The notes under the pieces are model-generated. The model saw nothing but the letters and a program-made list of their open reading frames with translations, made no database searches and had not been told where the DNA came from. This document shows, piece by piece, positions 1 to 9,612 of a stretch of DNA of 64,000 nt. The stretch lies in contig NC_014365.1 in NCBI RefSeq assembly GCF_000143965.1, positions 3,003,501 to 3,067,500 of the forward strand, given 5' to 3'. Origin of the DNA: Desulfarculus baarsii DSM 2075. GTDB taxonomy: Bacteria; Desulfobacterota; Desulfarculia; Desulfarculales; Desulfarculaceae. Position 1 is the stretch's first letter, and every line of letters starts with the position of its first letter. The translations under genes were made by a program, and so were the position numbers.

Positions 1-117
1 CCGTCCGAGCGCCGCGACCTGTTGGAGGCGGCCCTGGACGAGCTGGACGAGTTGGACGCCCAAAACCGCCTGGACCGGCCGGGCGACGACCCGGGAGAAC
101 AAATTGAACCCGCGTGA
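1..117 (+). CDS. C-terminal end of an unidentified protein (5' partial)
   Basis: Reading from base 1, 38 codons are open and end at TGA 115-117. The visible tail is acidic and leucine-rich (contains ELDELDAQNRL) and looks helical. It overlaps the next gene, whose TTG start is at 104, by 14 nt, which suggests the two are translated together. Too little remains to identify the protein. Confidence 0.5.
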   Translation, partial: PSERRDLLEAALDELDELDAQNRLDRPGDDPGEQIEPA

Positions 118-1171
118 GCAACTGGTGCAGGTCTGCCGCCTGGCCTATCAGCGAGGCTACATGGCCGCCAGCGACGGCAACGTCTCGCTGCGCCTGGACG
201 ACGGCAACGTCTTGATCACCCCCAGCGGCCGCAGCAAGGCCTTCATCCAGCCCGAGGACATCCTCTGCGTCGACCTGGAGGGCGGGGTGATCAGCGGCCA
301 AGGCAAACCCAGCAGCGAGGGCCAACTGCACTATCTAGTATATAAAGAGCGCCCCGACGTGGCCGCCGTGGTCCACGCCCATCCGCCCACGGCCACCGCC
401 TTCAGCCTGGCCGGCCGCCATTTGGACTGCCGCGCGCTGCCCGAGTTGATGATCCACCTGGGGGCGGCGCCCACCGCGCCCTACGCCACGCCCACCACCG
501 CCGACCTGCCGGCGGCGGTCAAACCCTACGTGGCCGGCTGCAACGCCATGCTTCTGGCCCACCACGGCTCGCTGACCATGGCCGCCAACCTGGAGCGGGC
601 CTGGGCCCTGACCGAAAAGCTCGAACACGCCGCCATCACCCTTTTGGCCGCCGAACAACTGGGTGGGGCCCGGCCCCTGGCCCAGCATGATCTGGACCGG
701 CTGACCGAGTTGGGCCGAAGCTACGGCCTGCGCCGCGACGCCGCCGTTCAAGCGCCGCCGCCGCCCCTGGCCCAGCGCCTGAAGGTGGAGCATCTGCCCG
801 AGACCACGGAGTTCGCCACCGCCAAGCGTCACCCCGACGCCCGGGGCATGGCCCACCTCATCGTCGACGACAGGCCCCTGCGCCGGGTCTGCCTGTTGAC
901 GCTGGAGCCGGGCAAGGGCTTTCGCGGGGGGCATGTGCATAACCGCAAGACCGAGGGCTTTTACGTGGCCCAGGGCGCGGCCGTGCTGGAGGCCGTCTGC
1001 GCGCTCAGCGGCGAGAAAACGCGCCTGGAGTTGGGCGTGGGCGACCTGGTCTGGCTGCCGCCGGGCGTGGCCCACCGCATTTGGGCCAGCCAGCCGCTTG
1101 TGTTTGTGGAATTGACCGACAGGCCCTATGATAAAAACGACGACGCGCCCTTTAACTTCGAGGAGGCTTGA
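104..1171 (+). CDS. Class II aldolase/adducin domain fused to a C-terminal cupin
   Basis: A protein of 355 aa. Residues about 1-200 form a class II aldolase (FucA/AraD type): SSEGQLHY carries the likely catalytic Glu, HAHPP the first two zinc-binding His, and LLAHHG the third. Residues about 255-350 form a cupin with GGHVHNRKTEGFYV and LPPGVAHRIW, as in sugar isomerases and sugar-binding cupins. Members of the aldolase family cleave or epimerise sugar phosphates; stand-alone FucA enzymes are about 215 aa, so the cupin is an addition. The start is TTG at 104 with GGGAGA 6 nt upstream. Neighbours give no pathway, so the substrate is unknown. The fusion could couple isomerisation or sensing of a sugar to its cleavage (inference). 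Confidence 0.85.
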   Translation: MNPREQLVQVCRLAYQRGYMAASDGNVSLRLDDGNVLITPSGRSKAFIQPEDILCVDLEGGVISGQGKPSSEGQLHYLVYKERPDVAAVVHAHPPTATAFSLAGRHLDCRALPELMIHLGAAPTAPYATPTTADLPAAVKPYVAGCNAMLLAHHGSLTMAANLERAWALTEKLEHAAITLLAAEQLGGARPLAQHDLDRLTELGRSYGLRRDAAVQAPPPPLAQRLKVEHLPETTEFATAKRHPDARGMAHLIVDDRPLRRVCLLTLEPGKGFRGGHVHNRKTEGFYVAQGAAVLEAVCALSGEKTRLELGVGDLVWLPPGVAHRIWASQPLVFVELTDRPYDKNDDAPFNFEEA

Positions 1172-1177
1172 CAAGCC

Positions 1178-1624
1178 ATGTTGGACGAGATGCGCAAATT
1201 CATACGCAGCCGCCGAAACTGCGTCATGGCCACCGTCGATGGCGACAGCCCCCACTGCTCTTTGATGAGCTACCTGGTGGAGGACGACTGCCGCTTCATC
1301 TACGTGGTCTCCAAAATCAACACCAAGAAGTATCAGAGTATATTAAAAAACCCCAAGGTCAGCCTGCTCATCGACGACCGGGCCAGCATCGCCGGCGGCG
1401 GGCAGATCGGCTTGGGCGAAGTGAAAGCCCTGACCATCCACGGCGAGTGCTTCCCCCTGGAAGACCCCGGCCGGGCCGGCTCGATCAAGCGGTTGTTTTC
1501 CATCCGCTATCCGCACCTGGAGGGCCTGCTGGCCGAACAGGACATCGCCGTGCTCTACATCGAGGTCCACGATCTGCGGATGATGGAAGGGGCGCTGAAG
1601 GCCAACTACGTCAACATGGATTAG
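1178..1624 (+). CDS. Pyridoxamine 5'-phosphate oxidase-like flavin-binding protein
   Basis: A protein of 148 aa with the split-barrel fold of the PNPOx-like family: MATVDGDSPHCSLMSYLVEDD near the N-terminus, then FIYVVSKINTKKYQSI and NPKVSLLIDDR, the usual strand-turn-strand pattern around the FMN phosphate. The family includes FMN- or F420-binding oxidoreductases and haem-binding proteins, most of unknown substrate. True PdxH enzymes are longer (about 210 aa) and have a C-terminal PLP-binding block that is absent here, so this is not a vitamin B6 oxidase. It follows the aldolase-cupin gene by 6 nt and probably shares its transcript. Confidence 0.8.
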   Translation: MLDEMRKFIRSRRNCVMATVDGDSPHCSLMSYLVEDDCRFIYVVSKINTKKYQSILKNPKVSLLIDDRASIAGGGQIGLGEVKALTIHGECFPLEDPGRAGSIKRLFSIRYPHLEGLLAEQDIAVLYIEVHDLRMMEGALKANYVNMD

Positions 1625-1880
1625 CCACGTCCGCCGCGCCGGGGCGGGCAAAAATCGCTTCGAGCCAGCCAAGGCGCGTTGCATCCCGCCCTGAAGGACG
1701 CCTGATTGGCCGAGGTCAAGCGCGCCGTCCAGGCCATTGATCGTCGCGCGGACATCCTGGAGCCCGTGGCCAAGCTCGATGCGGAGGCCTCCGCAATGAA
1801 GCGCCTCGATCTTGCCGTGGCCGTGATTTTTTTGCCAGGCAACGGCCCGCGACGGCTGGGGCTTTTTTTTGGGAGACAAC
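1625..1880 (+). other. Intergenic region before hisC with T-runs
   Basis: There are 256 bp without a convincing gene. A short open frame from TTG 1706 has no ribosome binding site and runs into hisC. The inverted repeat GGGCGGG (1642-1648) / CCCGCCC (1685-1691) could pair. Just before the hisC ribosome binding site, GCCC and GGGC can form a weak short stem followed by a run of T at 1863-1870; this might be a terminator or attenuator, but the stem is poor. Confidence 0.3.
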
Positions 1881-2996
1881 ATGACCGACACTAGCAACCT
1901 GCCCCCCATCCCGCCCGAGATCGCGGCGCTGACGCCCTACGAGCCGGGCAAGCCCATCGAGGAGTTGGAGCGCGAGTTGGGCATCAGCGGGGCCATCAAG
2001 CTGGCCAGCAACGAAAATCCCCTGGGCCCCTCGCCCAAGGCCATGGAGGCCGTGCGCCGTGGCGCGGGCCGCCTGCACCGCTACCCCGACGGCGCCGGCT
2101 TCGAGCTGCGCCAGGCCCTGGCCGCGCGCTTTGGCCTGCAAATCGACAACGTCTGCCTGGCCAACGGCAGCAACGAGATCATCGAGTTTTTGTGCCGCGC
2201 CTTCATCCGGCCCGGCGACGACGCCGTGGCCGCTCAATACGCTTTTTCGATGTACGAAAAGCTGGTGGCCGTGGCCGGCGGCGTCTTGCGCGAGGTGGCG
2301 CTAGACGACTTTCGCATCGACCTGGAGGCCATGCTGGCGGCCGTCGGGCCGCGCACCAGGCTGGTTTTTGTCAACTCGCCCCACAACCCGGCCGGCACGG
2401 CGGTGACGCGGGCCCAGTTCGCCGCGTTTCTGGAGCGCCTGCCCGGCGGGGTGGTGGTGGTGGTCGATGAGGCCTACGTGGATTTCGCCTCCGACCCCGA
2501 GGCCCTCAATGGCCTGGAGTTTCTGGGCCACGCCAAGCCGGTGGTGGTCATGCGCACTTTTTCCAAGGCCTATGGCCTGGCCGGGCTGCGCATCGGCTAC
2601 GGCCTGGCTCCGGCCCCGATCGTGGCCGTGTTCAACCGGGTGCGCCAGGCCTTCAACACCTCGATCCCGGCCCAGGAAGGGGCCCTGGCCGCCCTGGCCG
2701 ACGAGGATTTTTTGCGGCGCTCCAAGGAAATCACCTGGCGGGGGCTCAGGGACTTCTACGCCTGCTTCGAGCGGCTGGGCCTGTGGTACGCGCCCAGCCA
2801 GGCCAACTTCGTGCTGACGCGCGTCGGCCCACGGGCCGGCGAGGTCTTTGACCTGCTGCTGCGGCGGGGGGTGATCGTGCGCAAAATGCACTCGTACCAC
2901 CTGCCCGAGTATCTGCGCATCAGCGTGGGCCTGCCCGAGGAAAACGCCCGCTTCATCGGCGAACTGAGCGACATCCTGGGCGGGGGCGCGGCGTGA
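1881..2996 (+). CDS. hisC: Histidinol-phosphate aminotransferase
   Basis: Class II PLP aminotransferase of 371 aa that converts imidazole-acetol phosphate and glutamate to histidinol phosphate in histidine synthesis. Family motifs are in order: LASNENPLGPSP, ANGSNEII, FVNSPHNPAGT, VVDEAYVDF and the PLP-lysine block FSKAYGLAGLRIGYG; the C-terminal Arg motif is YLRISVGLP. I chose ATG 1881 because GGGAGA lies 4-5 nt upstream; a TTG 12 nt earlier would bury that site. It overlaps cmk by 4 nt (GTGA), so hisC-cmk are co-translated. Some HisC enzymes of this branch also accept phenylalanine or tyrosine; the sequence does not settle that. Confidence 0.95.
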   Translation: MTDTSNLPPIPPEIAALTPYEPGKPIEELERELGISGAIKLASNENPLGPSPKAMEAVRRGAGRLHRYPDGAGFELRQALAARFGLQIDNVCLANGSNEIIEFLCRAFIRPGDDAVAAQYAFSMYEKLVAVAGGVLREVALDDFRIDLEAMLAAVGPRTRLVFVNSPHNPAGTAVTRAQFAAFLERLPGGVVVVVDEAYVDFASDPEALNGLEFLGHAKPVVVMRTFSKAYGLAGLRIGYGLAPAPIVAVFNRVRQAFNTSIPAQEGALAALADEDFLRRSKEITWRGLRDFYACFERLGLWYAPSQANFVLTRVGPRAGEVFDLLLRRGVIVRKMHSYHLPEYLRISVGLPEENARFIGELSDILGGGAA

Positions 2997-3661
2997 TCGT
3001 GACCATCGACGGCCCCTCGGGCGCGGGCAAGACCACCGTCTCCAAGGCCGTGGCCGACGAGCTGGGCTTTGCCCGGCTCGACACCGGCGCGCTCTACCGC
3101 GCGGTGGGCCTGGCCGCGCGCCTGGCCGGCGTCGACGCCGACGACCAGGCCGCCGTGGCCGCCTGGCTGCCGGGGCTGGCCATCGACGCGCGGCCCCAAG
3201 GCGGGGCCTTCGTGGTGCTGCACGACGGCCGCGACGTGGAGCCATTGATCCGCACCGAGGAAATGGGCGCGTGGGCCAGCAAGCTCTCGGCCCAGGCGGC
3301 GGTGCGGCAAAAACTCCTGGAACTGCAACGCCGCGCCGCCCTGGCCGGCGATCTGGTCTGCGAGGGCCGCGACATGGGCACGGTGGTCTTCCCGGCGGCC
3401 CAGGCCAAGTTTTTTCTGACCGCCCGGCCCGAGGTGCGGGCCGCCCGCCGCCTGGCCGAATTGCGGCCCGGCGACCCCACCCTGACCCTGGAGCGGGTGC
3501 TGGCGGAGATCACCAGCCGTGACCAGCGCGACAGCTCGCGCAGCCAAAGCCCCCTCAAGCCGGCCGCCGACGCCGTGATCATCGACGCCAGCGAGCTGAG
3601 CCCGGCCCAGGTCACGGCCCAGATGGTCGGGCGCGTGCGCCAACTGCGCAAGGGCGACTAA
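2993..3661 (+). CDS. cmk: Cytidylate kinase
   Basis: Phosphorylates CMP and dCMP to the diphosphates with ATP; 222 aa, normal length. It begins with the P-loop IDGPSGAGKTT, followed by LDTGALYRAVGLAA (nucleotide-binding helix), CEGRDMGTVVFP (conserved GRD) and ITSRDQRDSSRSQSPL (lid region with conserved Arg). GTG start overlaps the hisC stop. The neighbouring order cmk then rpsA is common in bacteria. Confidence 0.95.
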   Translation: MIVTIDGPSGAGKTTVSKAVADELGFARLDTGALYRAVGLAARLAGVDADDQAAVAAWLPGLAIDARPQGGAFVVLHDGRDVEPLIRTEEMGAWASKLSAQAAVRQKLLELQRRAALAGDLVCEGRDMGTVVFPAAQAKFFLTARPEVRAARRLAELRPGDPTLTLERVLAEITSRDQRDSSRSQSPLKPAADAVIIDASELSPAQVTAQMVGRVRQLRKGD

Positions 3662-3679
3662 TCCCCAGCGCAAAACAGG

Positions 3680-3708
3680 TTGTTGATCGCGGCCGCTTCT
3701 GGTAAAAA
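3680..3708 (+). promoter_or_regulatory. Candidate sigma-70 promoter for rpsA
   Basis: TTGTTG (3680-3685), 17-nt spacer, TAAAAA (3703-3708). It lies in the only gap of this block and would give an rpsA leader of about 95 nt. Both boxes match the consensus at four of six positions only. Confidence 0.35.
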
Positions 3709-3808
3709 TAGTATTTTGCGGGGGCCTGGGGTAACTGCGCCCTGTTGGCCGACCCGCCCAACGCCAACCTCAGCCGCCAGACAGCACTGCGATTAGGAAA
3801 CGTTAACC

Positions 3809-5557
<1,749 letters not shown>

Positions 5558-5578
5558 CAACCCTCGAGAGCATTGACG

Positions 5579-6481
5579 ATGCAAAAGCGCTCCCTGCTGG
5601 TGGCCGTGGTCATCAGCCTGGTCATGGCCGCCGGTTTGGCCGGCGCGATGTTGTTGCTGGACCGGGGAGACGGCTTCAAGCTCGTCGGCTTGAGGGGCAA
5701 AAAAGTGGGCGTGGTCGAGGTGAGCGGAACCATCACCTCGGCCGCGCCCGTCATTTTCGACCTGCAGGACTTCCGTGAGGACGACTCGATCAAGGCCATC
5801 GTGCTGCGCGTCGATTCGCCGGGCGGCGGCGTGGCCGCCAGCCAGGAGATCTTCCGCGAGGTGGCGCGCACGGCCGAGGTCAAGCCGGTGGTCTGCTCGA
5901 TGGGCGAGGTGGCGGCCAGCGGCGGCTACTACGTGGCCGCGCCCTGCACCAAGATCATGGCCAGTCCCGGCACCATCACCGGCTCCATCGGCGTGATCGC
6001 CTCGGTGCCCGATGTGACCGACCTCTTTGGCAAACTGGGCGTGCGGATGCAATACGTCCAGGCCGGCAAGCTCAAGGGGGCCGGCGCGCCGGGCCGACCA
6101 CTCAGCCCCGACGAACGCGACATGCTCCAACAGATCATCGACCTTTCCCACCGCCAGTTTATCGACGACGTGGCCAGCGCCCGCAAGCTCGACAAAGCCA
6201 AGCTGCGCGCCGTGGCCGACGGCCGGGTGATCCTGGGCGAGGCGGCGGTGGGCCTCGGCCTGGTCGACGAGACCGGCAACTTCAACGACGCCGTGGACCT
6301 GGCCGCCGAACTGGCCCATATCGACGGCCAGCCCGAGCTGATCTGGCCCGCCGACGAAGAAAGCTCGTGGCTGGGCAACCTGGTGCAGGAGCAGGTCTCG
6401 ACGGCCGTGCGGGCCATCGCCGACAACCTTCAGAAACCGCGAGTGCAATACATCTTCAATCCGGCGGCCGGCCAGCGATGA
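5579..6481 (+). CDS. sppA: Signal peptide peptidase SppA (S49 family)
   Basis: A membrane-anchored Ser-Lys protease that degrades cleaved signal peptides; 300 aa, the short one-domain form seen in many bacteria rather than the 600-aa E. coli form. Residues about 5-27 are one transmembrane segment. The nucleophile Ser is in GEVAASGGYYVAAP, and the general-base Lys is in VQAGKLKGAG. LRVDSPGGGVAASQEI is the clan's glycine-rich motif. ATG 5579 has CGAGAG 8 nt upstream; a TTG two codons earlier is less likely. The stop overlaps the next start (ATGA). Confidence 0.92.
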   Translation: MQKRSLLVAVVISLVMAAGLAGAMLLLDRGDGFKLVGLRGKKVGVVEVSGTITSAAPVIFDLQDFREDDSIKAIVLRVDSPGGGVAASQEIFREVARTAEVKPVVCSMGEVAASGGYYVAAPCTKIMASPGTITGSIGVIASVPDVTDLFGKLGVRMQYVQAGKLKGAGAPGRPLSPDERDMLQQIIDLSHRQFIDDVASARKLDKAKLRAVADGRVILGEAAVGLGLVDETGNFNDAVDLAAELAHIDGQPELIWPADEESSWLGNLVQEQVSTAVRAIADNLQKPRVQYIFNPAAGQR

Positions 6482-7236
6482 GCGTCGATCAGTGGGCCGG
6501 CCCCTCGGCCCTGTGGGCCGGGGTGTCCGCGCCGTGGCGGGCCTTCAGGTTGCTCGCGCGCCAACCGGCGCTGTGGCCGCTCTGCCTGCTTCCCACGCTG
6601 ATCAACGTTGTTTTGCTGGGGGCGTTCGTCTTCGGCCTGTTCACCCACCTGCCCGGCTGGCTCGAGGCCTGGCTGCCGCGCGGCGAAGGCTGGTGGTGGG
6701 CCTGGCTGTATTATCTGGCGCTGGTCGTGGCCGGGTTGTTGGCGCTGGGCGTGGGATTGTTGCTGCTGGCCAGCCTGGGCCGGGTGCTGGCCGCGCCGTT
6801 TCTGGACGTCCTGGCGCGGCGGGTGGAGGTCGTGGTCTCCGGCGCGCCCGCGCCGCCCGGCCCCGGCCCCCTGGCCACCGTGGCCCGCGTCCTGCGGCAA
6901 GAGGCGCTGAAGCTTTTGCTCTACGCCGCGCTGACGCTGGCGCTGACTTTTCTGGGCCTGCTCGCGCCCCTGCTGGGCGGGGCGGCCTCGGCGGCGCTGG
7001 GCTGGCTGCTGACGGCCTTTTTCCTGGCGCTGGAGTTTATGGATTACCCGCTGGAGCGCCGTGGCCTGGGCCTGGGCGGCAAGATCGCCGCCGTCTGGCG
7101 AACCACGCCGGGCTGGCTGGGCCTGGGCGGGGCGCTGATGGCGCTGGGGTTGATCCCACTGCTCAATTTGTTGTTTTTGCCCCTTGCGGCCGTGGCCGGA
7201 ACCCTGTATTACCTCGAATCCAGATCGACCAACTAA
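6478..7236 (+). CDS. EI24/CysZ-like inner-membrane protein
   Basis: A protein of 252 aa with four strong hydrophobic stretches: near residues 28-55, 75-110, 145-190 and 215-245. The motif FMDYPLERRGL in the middle is typical of the EI24 domain family, which includes the sulfate permease CysZ. In sulfate reducers a CysZ-like carrier would be of obvious use, but members of this family in deltaproteobacteria have no proven substrate. Co-translated with sppA through a 4-nt ATGA overlap. Confidence 0.75.
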   Translation: MSVDQWAGPSALWAGVSAPWRAFRLLARQPALWPLCLLPTLINVVLLGAFVFGLFTHLPGWLEAWLPRGEGWWWAWLYYLALVVAGLLALGVGLLLLASLGRVLAAPFLDVLARRVEVVVSGAPAPPGPGPLATVARVLRQEALKLLLYAALTLALTFLGLLAPLLGGAASAALGWLLTAFFLALEFMDYPLERRGLGLGGKIAAVWRTTPGWLGLGGALMALGLIPLLNLLFLPLAAVAGTLYYLESRSTN

Positions 7237-7260
7237 AGTTAACGCAACCAGAGGCCAACA

Positions 7261-7947
7261 ATGTTTTCTTTGGCTGTCTACGCCTGCGACGTGGGCTCGG
7301 CGCGCAGCGCGCGCACCGGCTTCGCCTGGGCCAGGCGAGTGAGCGACGGTTTCGCGCCGACCCATGCCAACACCAGCATCGACGATCTGGTCGAGAGCCT
7401 GGTCGACGATATCACCGAGGGCATGGCCGTGGCCCTGGGCCTGGATTGCCCGCTGTATCTACCAGTGGAAACTGACGATTTTTCGATCCAGAACCTGGTG
7501 CGCCTGGGCGAACGCGAGCGCTCCAGCCTGACCCAAAAAGGCGCGCAACTGGCCGTGCTCGGCCTTCATCAGCTTGTCTATCTGCTGCATCGCGTCTCGG
7601 ACAGCCTGGGCCGTGGCCACCCCGCCCCGCCGTTTTACCTGGACTGGCGACGTTGGCAGGAGGGCATGCGGCCGCGCGGGGCGGTGCTTTTCTGGGAGGC
7701 CCACGTCAGCGGCCCGGCCCTGGCCGATCGCCAAGACCCCGACCATCACTTCAAGGACGCGCGCCTGGCCGCCGAGACCTTTTGGGCGCGGTTGGCCGCC
7801 GGCCAGTTGCGCTCGGACCTGGGCCCACGTCAGGGCGCGGCCTGCCTGAACCTGGCCGGCGCGGCCCTGCTGTGGGCCGGCTGGAGCGACGACCCGGCGC
7901 TGTTGCGCCAAGAGCTGCTGGTGATCCAGCCGCCCGCGACAGAATAG
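7261..7947 (+). CDS. Conserved hypothetical protein, possibly RNase H-like fold
   Basis: A protein of 228 aa that I do not recognise. It opens with LAVYACDVGSARSARTGFAWAR, a strand with an Asp-Gly-Ser turn as in DUF429/RNase H-like proteins, and later has DWRRWQEGMRPRGAVLFWEAH and DARLAAETFWARL. There is no signal peptide or membrane segment. ATG 7261 has GAGG 6 nt upstream. It is followed 5 bp later by the palindromic element at 7953. The fold suggestion is a guess from the first strand only. Confidence 0.6.
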   Translation: MFSLAVYACDVGSARSARTGFAWARRVSDGFAPTHANTSIDDLVESLVDDITEGMAVALGLDCPLYLPVETDDFSIQNLVRLGERERSSLTQKGAQLAVLGLHQLVYLLHRVSDSLGRGHPAPPFYLDWRRWQEGMRPRGAVLFWEAHVSGPALADRQDPDHHFKDARLAAETFWARLAAGQLRSDLGPRQGAACLNLAGAALLWAGWSDDPALLRQELLVIQPPATE

Positions 7948-7952
7948 GAGAG

Positions 7953-8152
7953 TGCTGCACGGGGGCGTCCTACCCCGTGCAGCATCGGCTTGGCAAAAGC
8001 GCGGTTTTGCCAAGCCTCGCAAATCGCTCGCCTAATCAGGCTCGCGATTTGGCGCGCCGTCCATGGCGCGCTTCGGCCGCCGCACGGTGAAATTCATGTT
8101 TCACAGGTTACCATCTGTTTTTACAACATTTGTTATGTTTCACCGTGCAGCA
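7953..8152. repeat. 200-bp composite palindromic element with terminal inverted repeats
   Basis: The ends are TGCTGCACGG (7953-7962) and its exact inverse CCGTGCAGCA (8143-8152). Inside lie successive inverted repeats. H1: 12-bp arms 7953-7964/7973-7984. H2: GGCTTGGCAAAA 7987-7998/8005-8016. H3: CAAATCGC 8020-8027/8044-8051 with an inner GCCT/AGGC stem. H4: GCGCGCC 8052-8058/8065-8071. H5: GCACGGTGAAA 8082-8092/8138-8148. It could be a miniature inverted-repeat element, a REP-like array, or a structured RNA. No target duplication is visible. H1 could also terminate transcription of the gene ending at 7947, though no T-run follows. Confidence 0.7.
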
Positions 8153-8242
8153 GCCTCAATAGGCGATTATGATTTGAACCGGCCACGCTAAACGATCATA
8201 ATTGGGCGTGAATCAACTCTTCGCGCCCAAGCAGGAGCCGCC

Positions 8243-9481
8243 GTGGCCAATCTTTCGACATCCCCAGCAGCCAACGCCTTGCAACGCGGCCCGGCCGCCA
8301 ACCCTCCCGCGGCGATGCAGCCGGCGCCGACGATCCGCGTGGACACCGACAAGCTGGACAAGCTTGTCAACCTTGTTGGCGAGCTTGTGATCGGGGTGGC
8401 GCGGGTGATGCAGATCGCCGGCGACGACGCCATGCCCGAGCTTTCGGCGGCGGTGGACGCCCTGGAGCACATCAGCCGCGACCTGCAGGAGCAGGTCATG
8501 CGCGTGCGCATGGTGCCGGTGGAGGCCACCTTCAACCGTTTCCAGCGGGTGGTGCGCGACCTGGCCTCGGAGTTGGGCAAGCAGATCACCCTGCGCATGA
8601 GCGGCACCGAGACCGAACTGGACAAAAACGTCATCGAGCAGATCGCCGACCCGCTCAAGCATCTGGTGCGCAACAGCGCCGACCACGGCCTGGAGCAGCC
8701 CGACGAGCGGCTGCGCGCCGGCAAGCCCGAAGCGGGCCTGATCCACCTGCGGGCCTATCAGCAAGAGGGCCGCATCATCATCGAGGTCATCGACGACGGC
8801 CGGGGCATCGACCGCGAGGCCGTCTTGGCCAAGGCCATCGAGCGGGGCCTGGCCGCGCCGGGCGTGAGCCTCAGCGACGCCGAGGTCTTCGGCTTCATGT
8901 TCCAGGCCGGGTTCTCCACGGCCAAACAGGTGACGGAGGTCTCGGGCCGGGGGGTGGGCCTGGACGTGGTGCGGCAGAACATCGAGTCGTTGCGCGGCTC
9001 GGTGGAGGTGGAGTCCACGCCGGGCCGGGGCACGATCTTTCGCATCAAGCTGCCGCTGACGCTGGCGATCATCGAGGGCATGATGGTGCGGGTGGGCCAC
9101 GAGATCCTGACGCTGCCGGTGCTGAGCATTTTGGAGTCGCTGCGGCCCAAGGCCAGCGAGCTAAAGACCCTGGAGGGCCAGGGCGAGCTGGTCAGCGTGC
9201 GCGGCGAGTATCTGCCGCTGGTGCGTCTGCACCACGTGCTGGACCTGCCCACCGAACGCACCGACCCCACCAAGGCCCTGGTGGTGATCATCGAGAGCGT
9301 TTCCAGGCGCTTCGGCATCTTGGTCGACGACATTTTGGGCGAACAGCAGGCGGTGATCAAGAGCCTGGAACACAATTATCACAAGATCGAGGGCGTGGCT
9401 GGCGCCACCATCCTCGGCGACGGCAGGGTCAGCCTGATCCTCGATATCCACGGCCTCGAAAAAATCGCCTTCTCCCGCTGA
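8243..9481 (+). CDS. CheA-like histidine kinase core lacking the HPt (P1) and P2 domains
   Basis: A protein of 412 aa; normal CheA is about 650-750 aa. The P3 dimerisation helices start at IRVDTDKLDKLVNLVGELVIG (residue about 33). The P4 ATPase follows with the N box HLVRNSADHGLE, DDGRGID and GRGVGLDVV, and the P5 CheW-like coupling domain runs from residue about 270 to the end. The phosphotransfer domain with the substrate histidine is missing. GTG 8243 has GCAGGAG 5 nt upstream, and the palindromic element lies just before, so no upstream coding remnant is seen. Such a protein would need a separate HPt protein to pass phosphate to CheY. No cheY, cheW, cheB or cheR is in the window. Confidence 0.85.
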   Translation: MANLSTSPAANALQRGPAANPPAAMQPAPTIRVDTDKLDKLVNLVGELVIGVARVMQIAGDDAMPELSAAVDALEHISRDLQEQVMRVRMVPVEATFNRFQRVVRDLASELGKQITLRMSGTETELDKNVIEQIADPLKHLVRNSADHGLEQPDERLRAGKPEAGLIHLRAYQQEGRIIIEVIDDGRGIDREAVLAKAIERGLAAPGVSLSDAEVFGFMFQAGFSTAKQVTEVSGRGVGLDVVRQNIESLRGSVEVESTPGRGTIFRIKLPLTLAIIEGMMVRVGHEILTLPVLSILESLRPKASELKTLEGQGELVSVRGEYLPLVRLHHVLDLPTERTDPTKALVVIIESVSRRFGILVDDILGEQQAVIKSLEHNYHKIEGVAGATILGDGRVSLILDIHGLEKIAFSR

Positions 9482-9550
9482 ATTCAATTCAGCGCCTTAC
9501 GTTTAATCGCCCTAGATTCCATGGACTTTATTCCGATACAATGATCCCAG

Positions 9551-9577
9551 CCCGTCGCCGGTCGGCAACCCGACGGG
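9551..9577 (+). repeat. Inverted repeat in the leader of the propionyl-CoA synthetase gene
   Basis: CCCGTCG (9551-9557) and CGACGGG (9571-9577) flank a 13-nt spacer and end 35 nt before the start codon. It could be an operator or an RNA hairpin in the leader. No known riboswitch pattern is visible. Confidence 0.4.
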
Positions 9578-9612
9578 GGCGTCATGCGCATCATCGGAAA
9601 GGGGGTTGGTTC

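Noticed and set aside
1706-1894. 62-codon frame upstream of hisC
   Set aside because: Weak TTG start without ribosome binding site, runs across T-runs into hisC in another frame; no recognisable protein.
7945-8160. Target-site duplication around the 200-bp element
   Set aside because: The bases outside the inverted ends (GGAGAG and GCCTCA) do not repeat, so insertion by a transposase cannot be shown.
7990-8172. Small open frame (60 codons) inside the palindromic element
   Set aside because: Its codons are made of the inverted repeats themselves and there is no ribosome binding site; better explained as repeat DNA.
9478-9492. Palindrome CTGAATTCAATTCAG at the cheA-like stop as terminator
   Set aside because: The stem is AT-rich, has a 1-nt centre and no T-run; it cannot form a usual hairpin loop.
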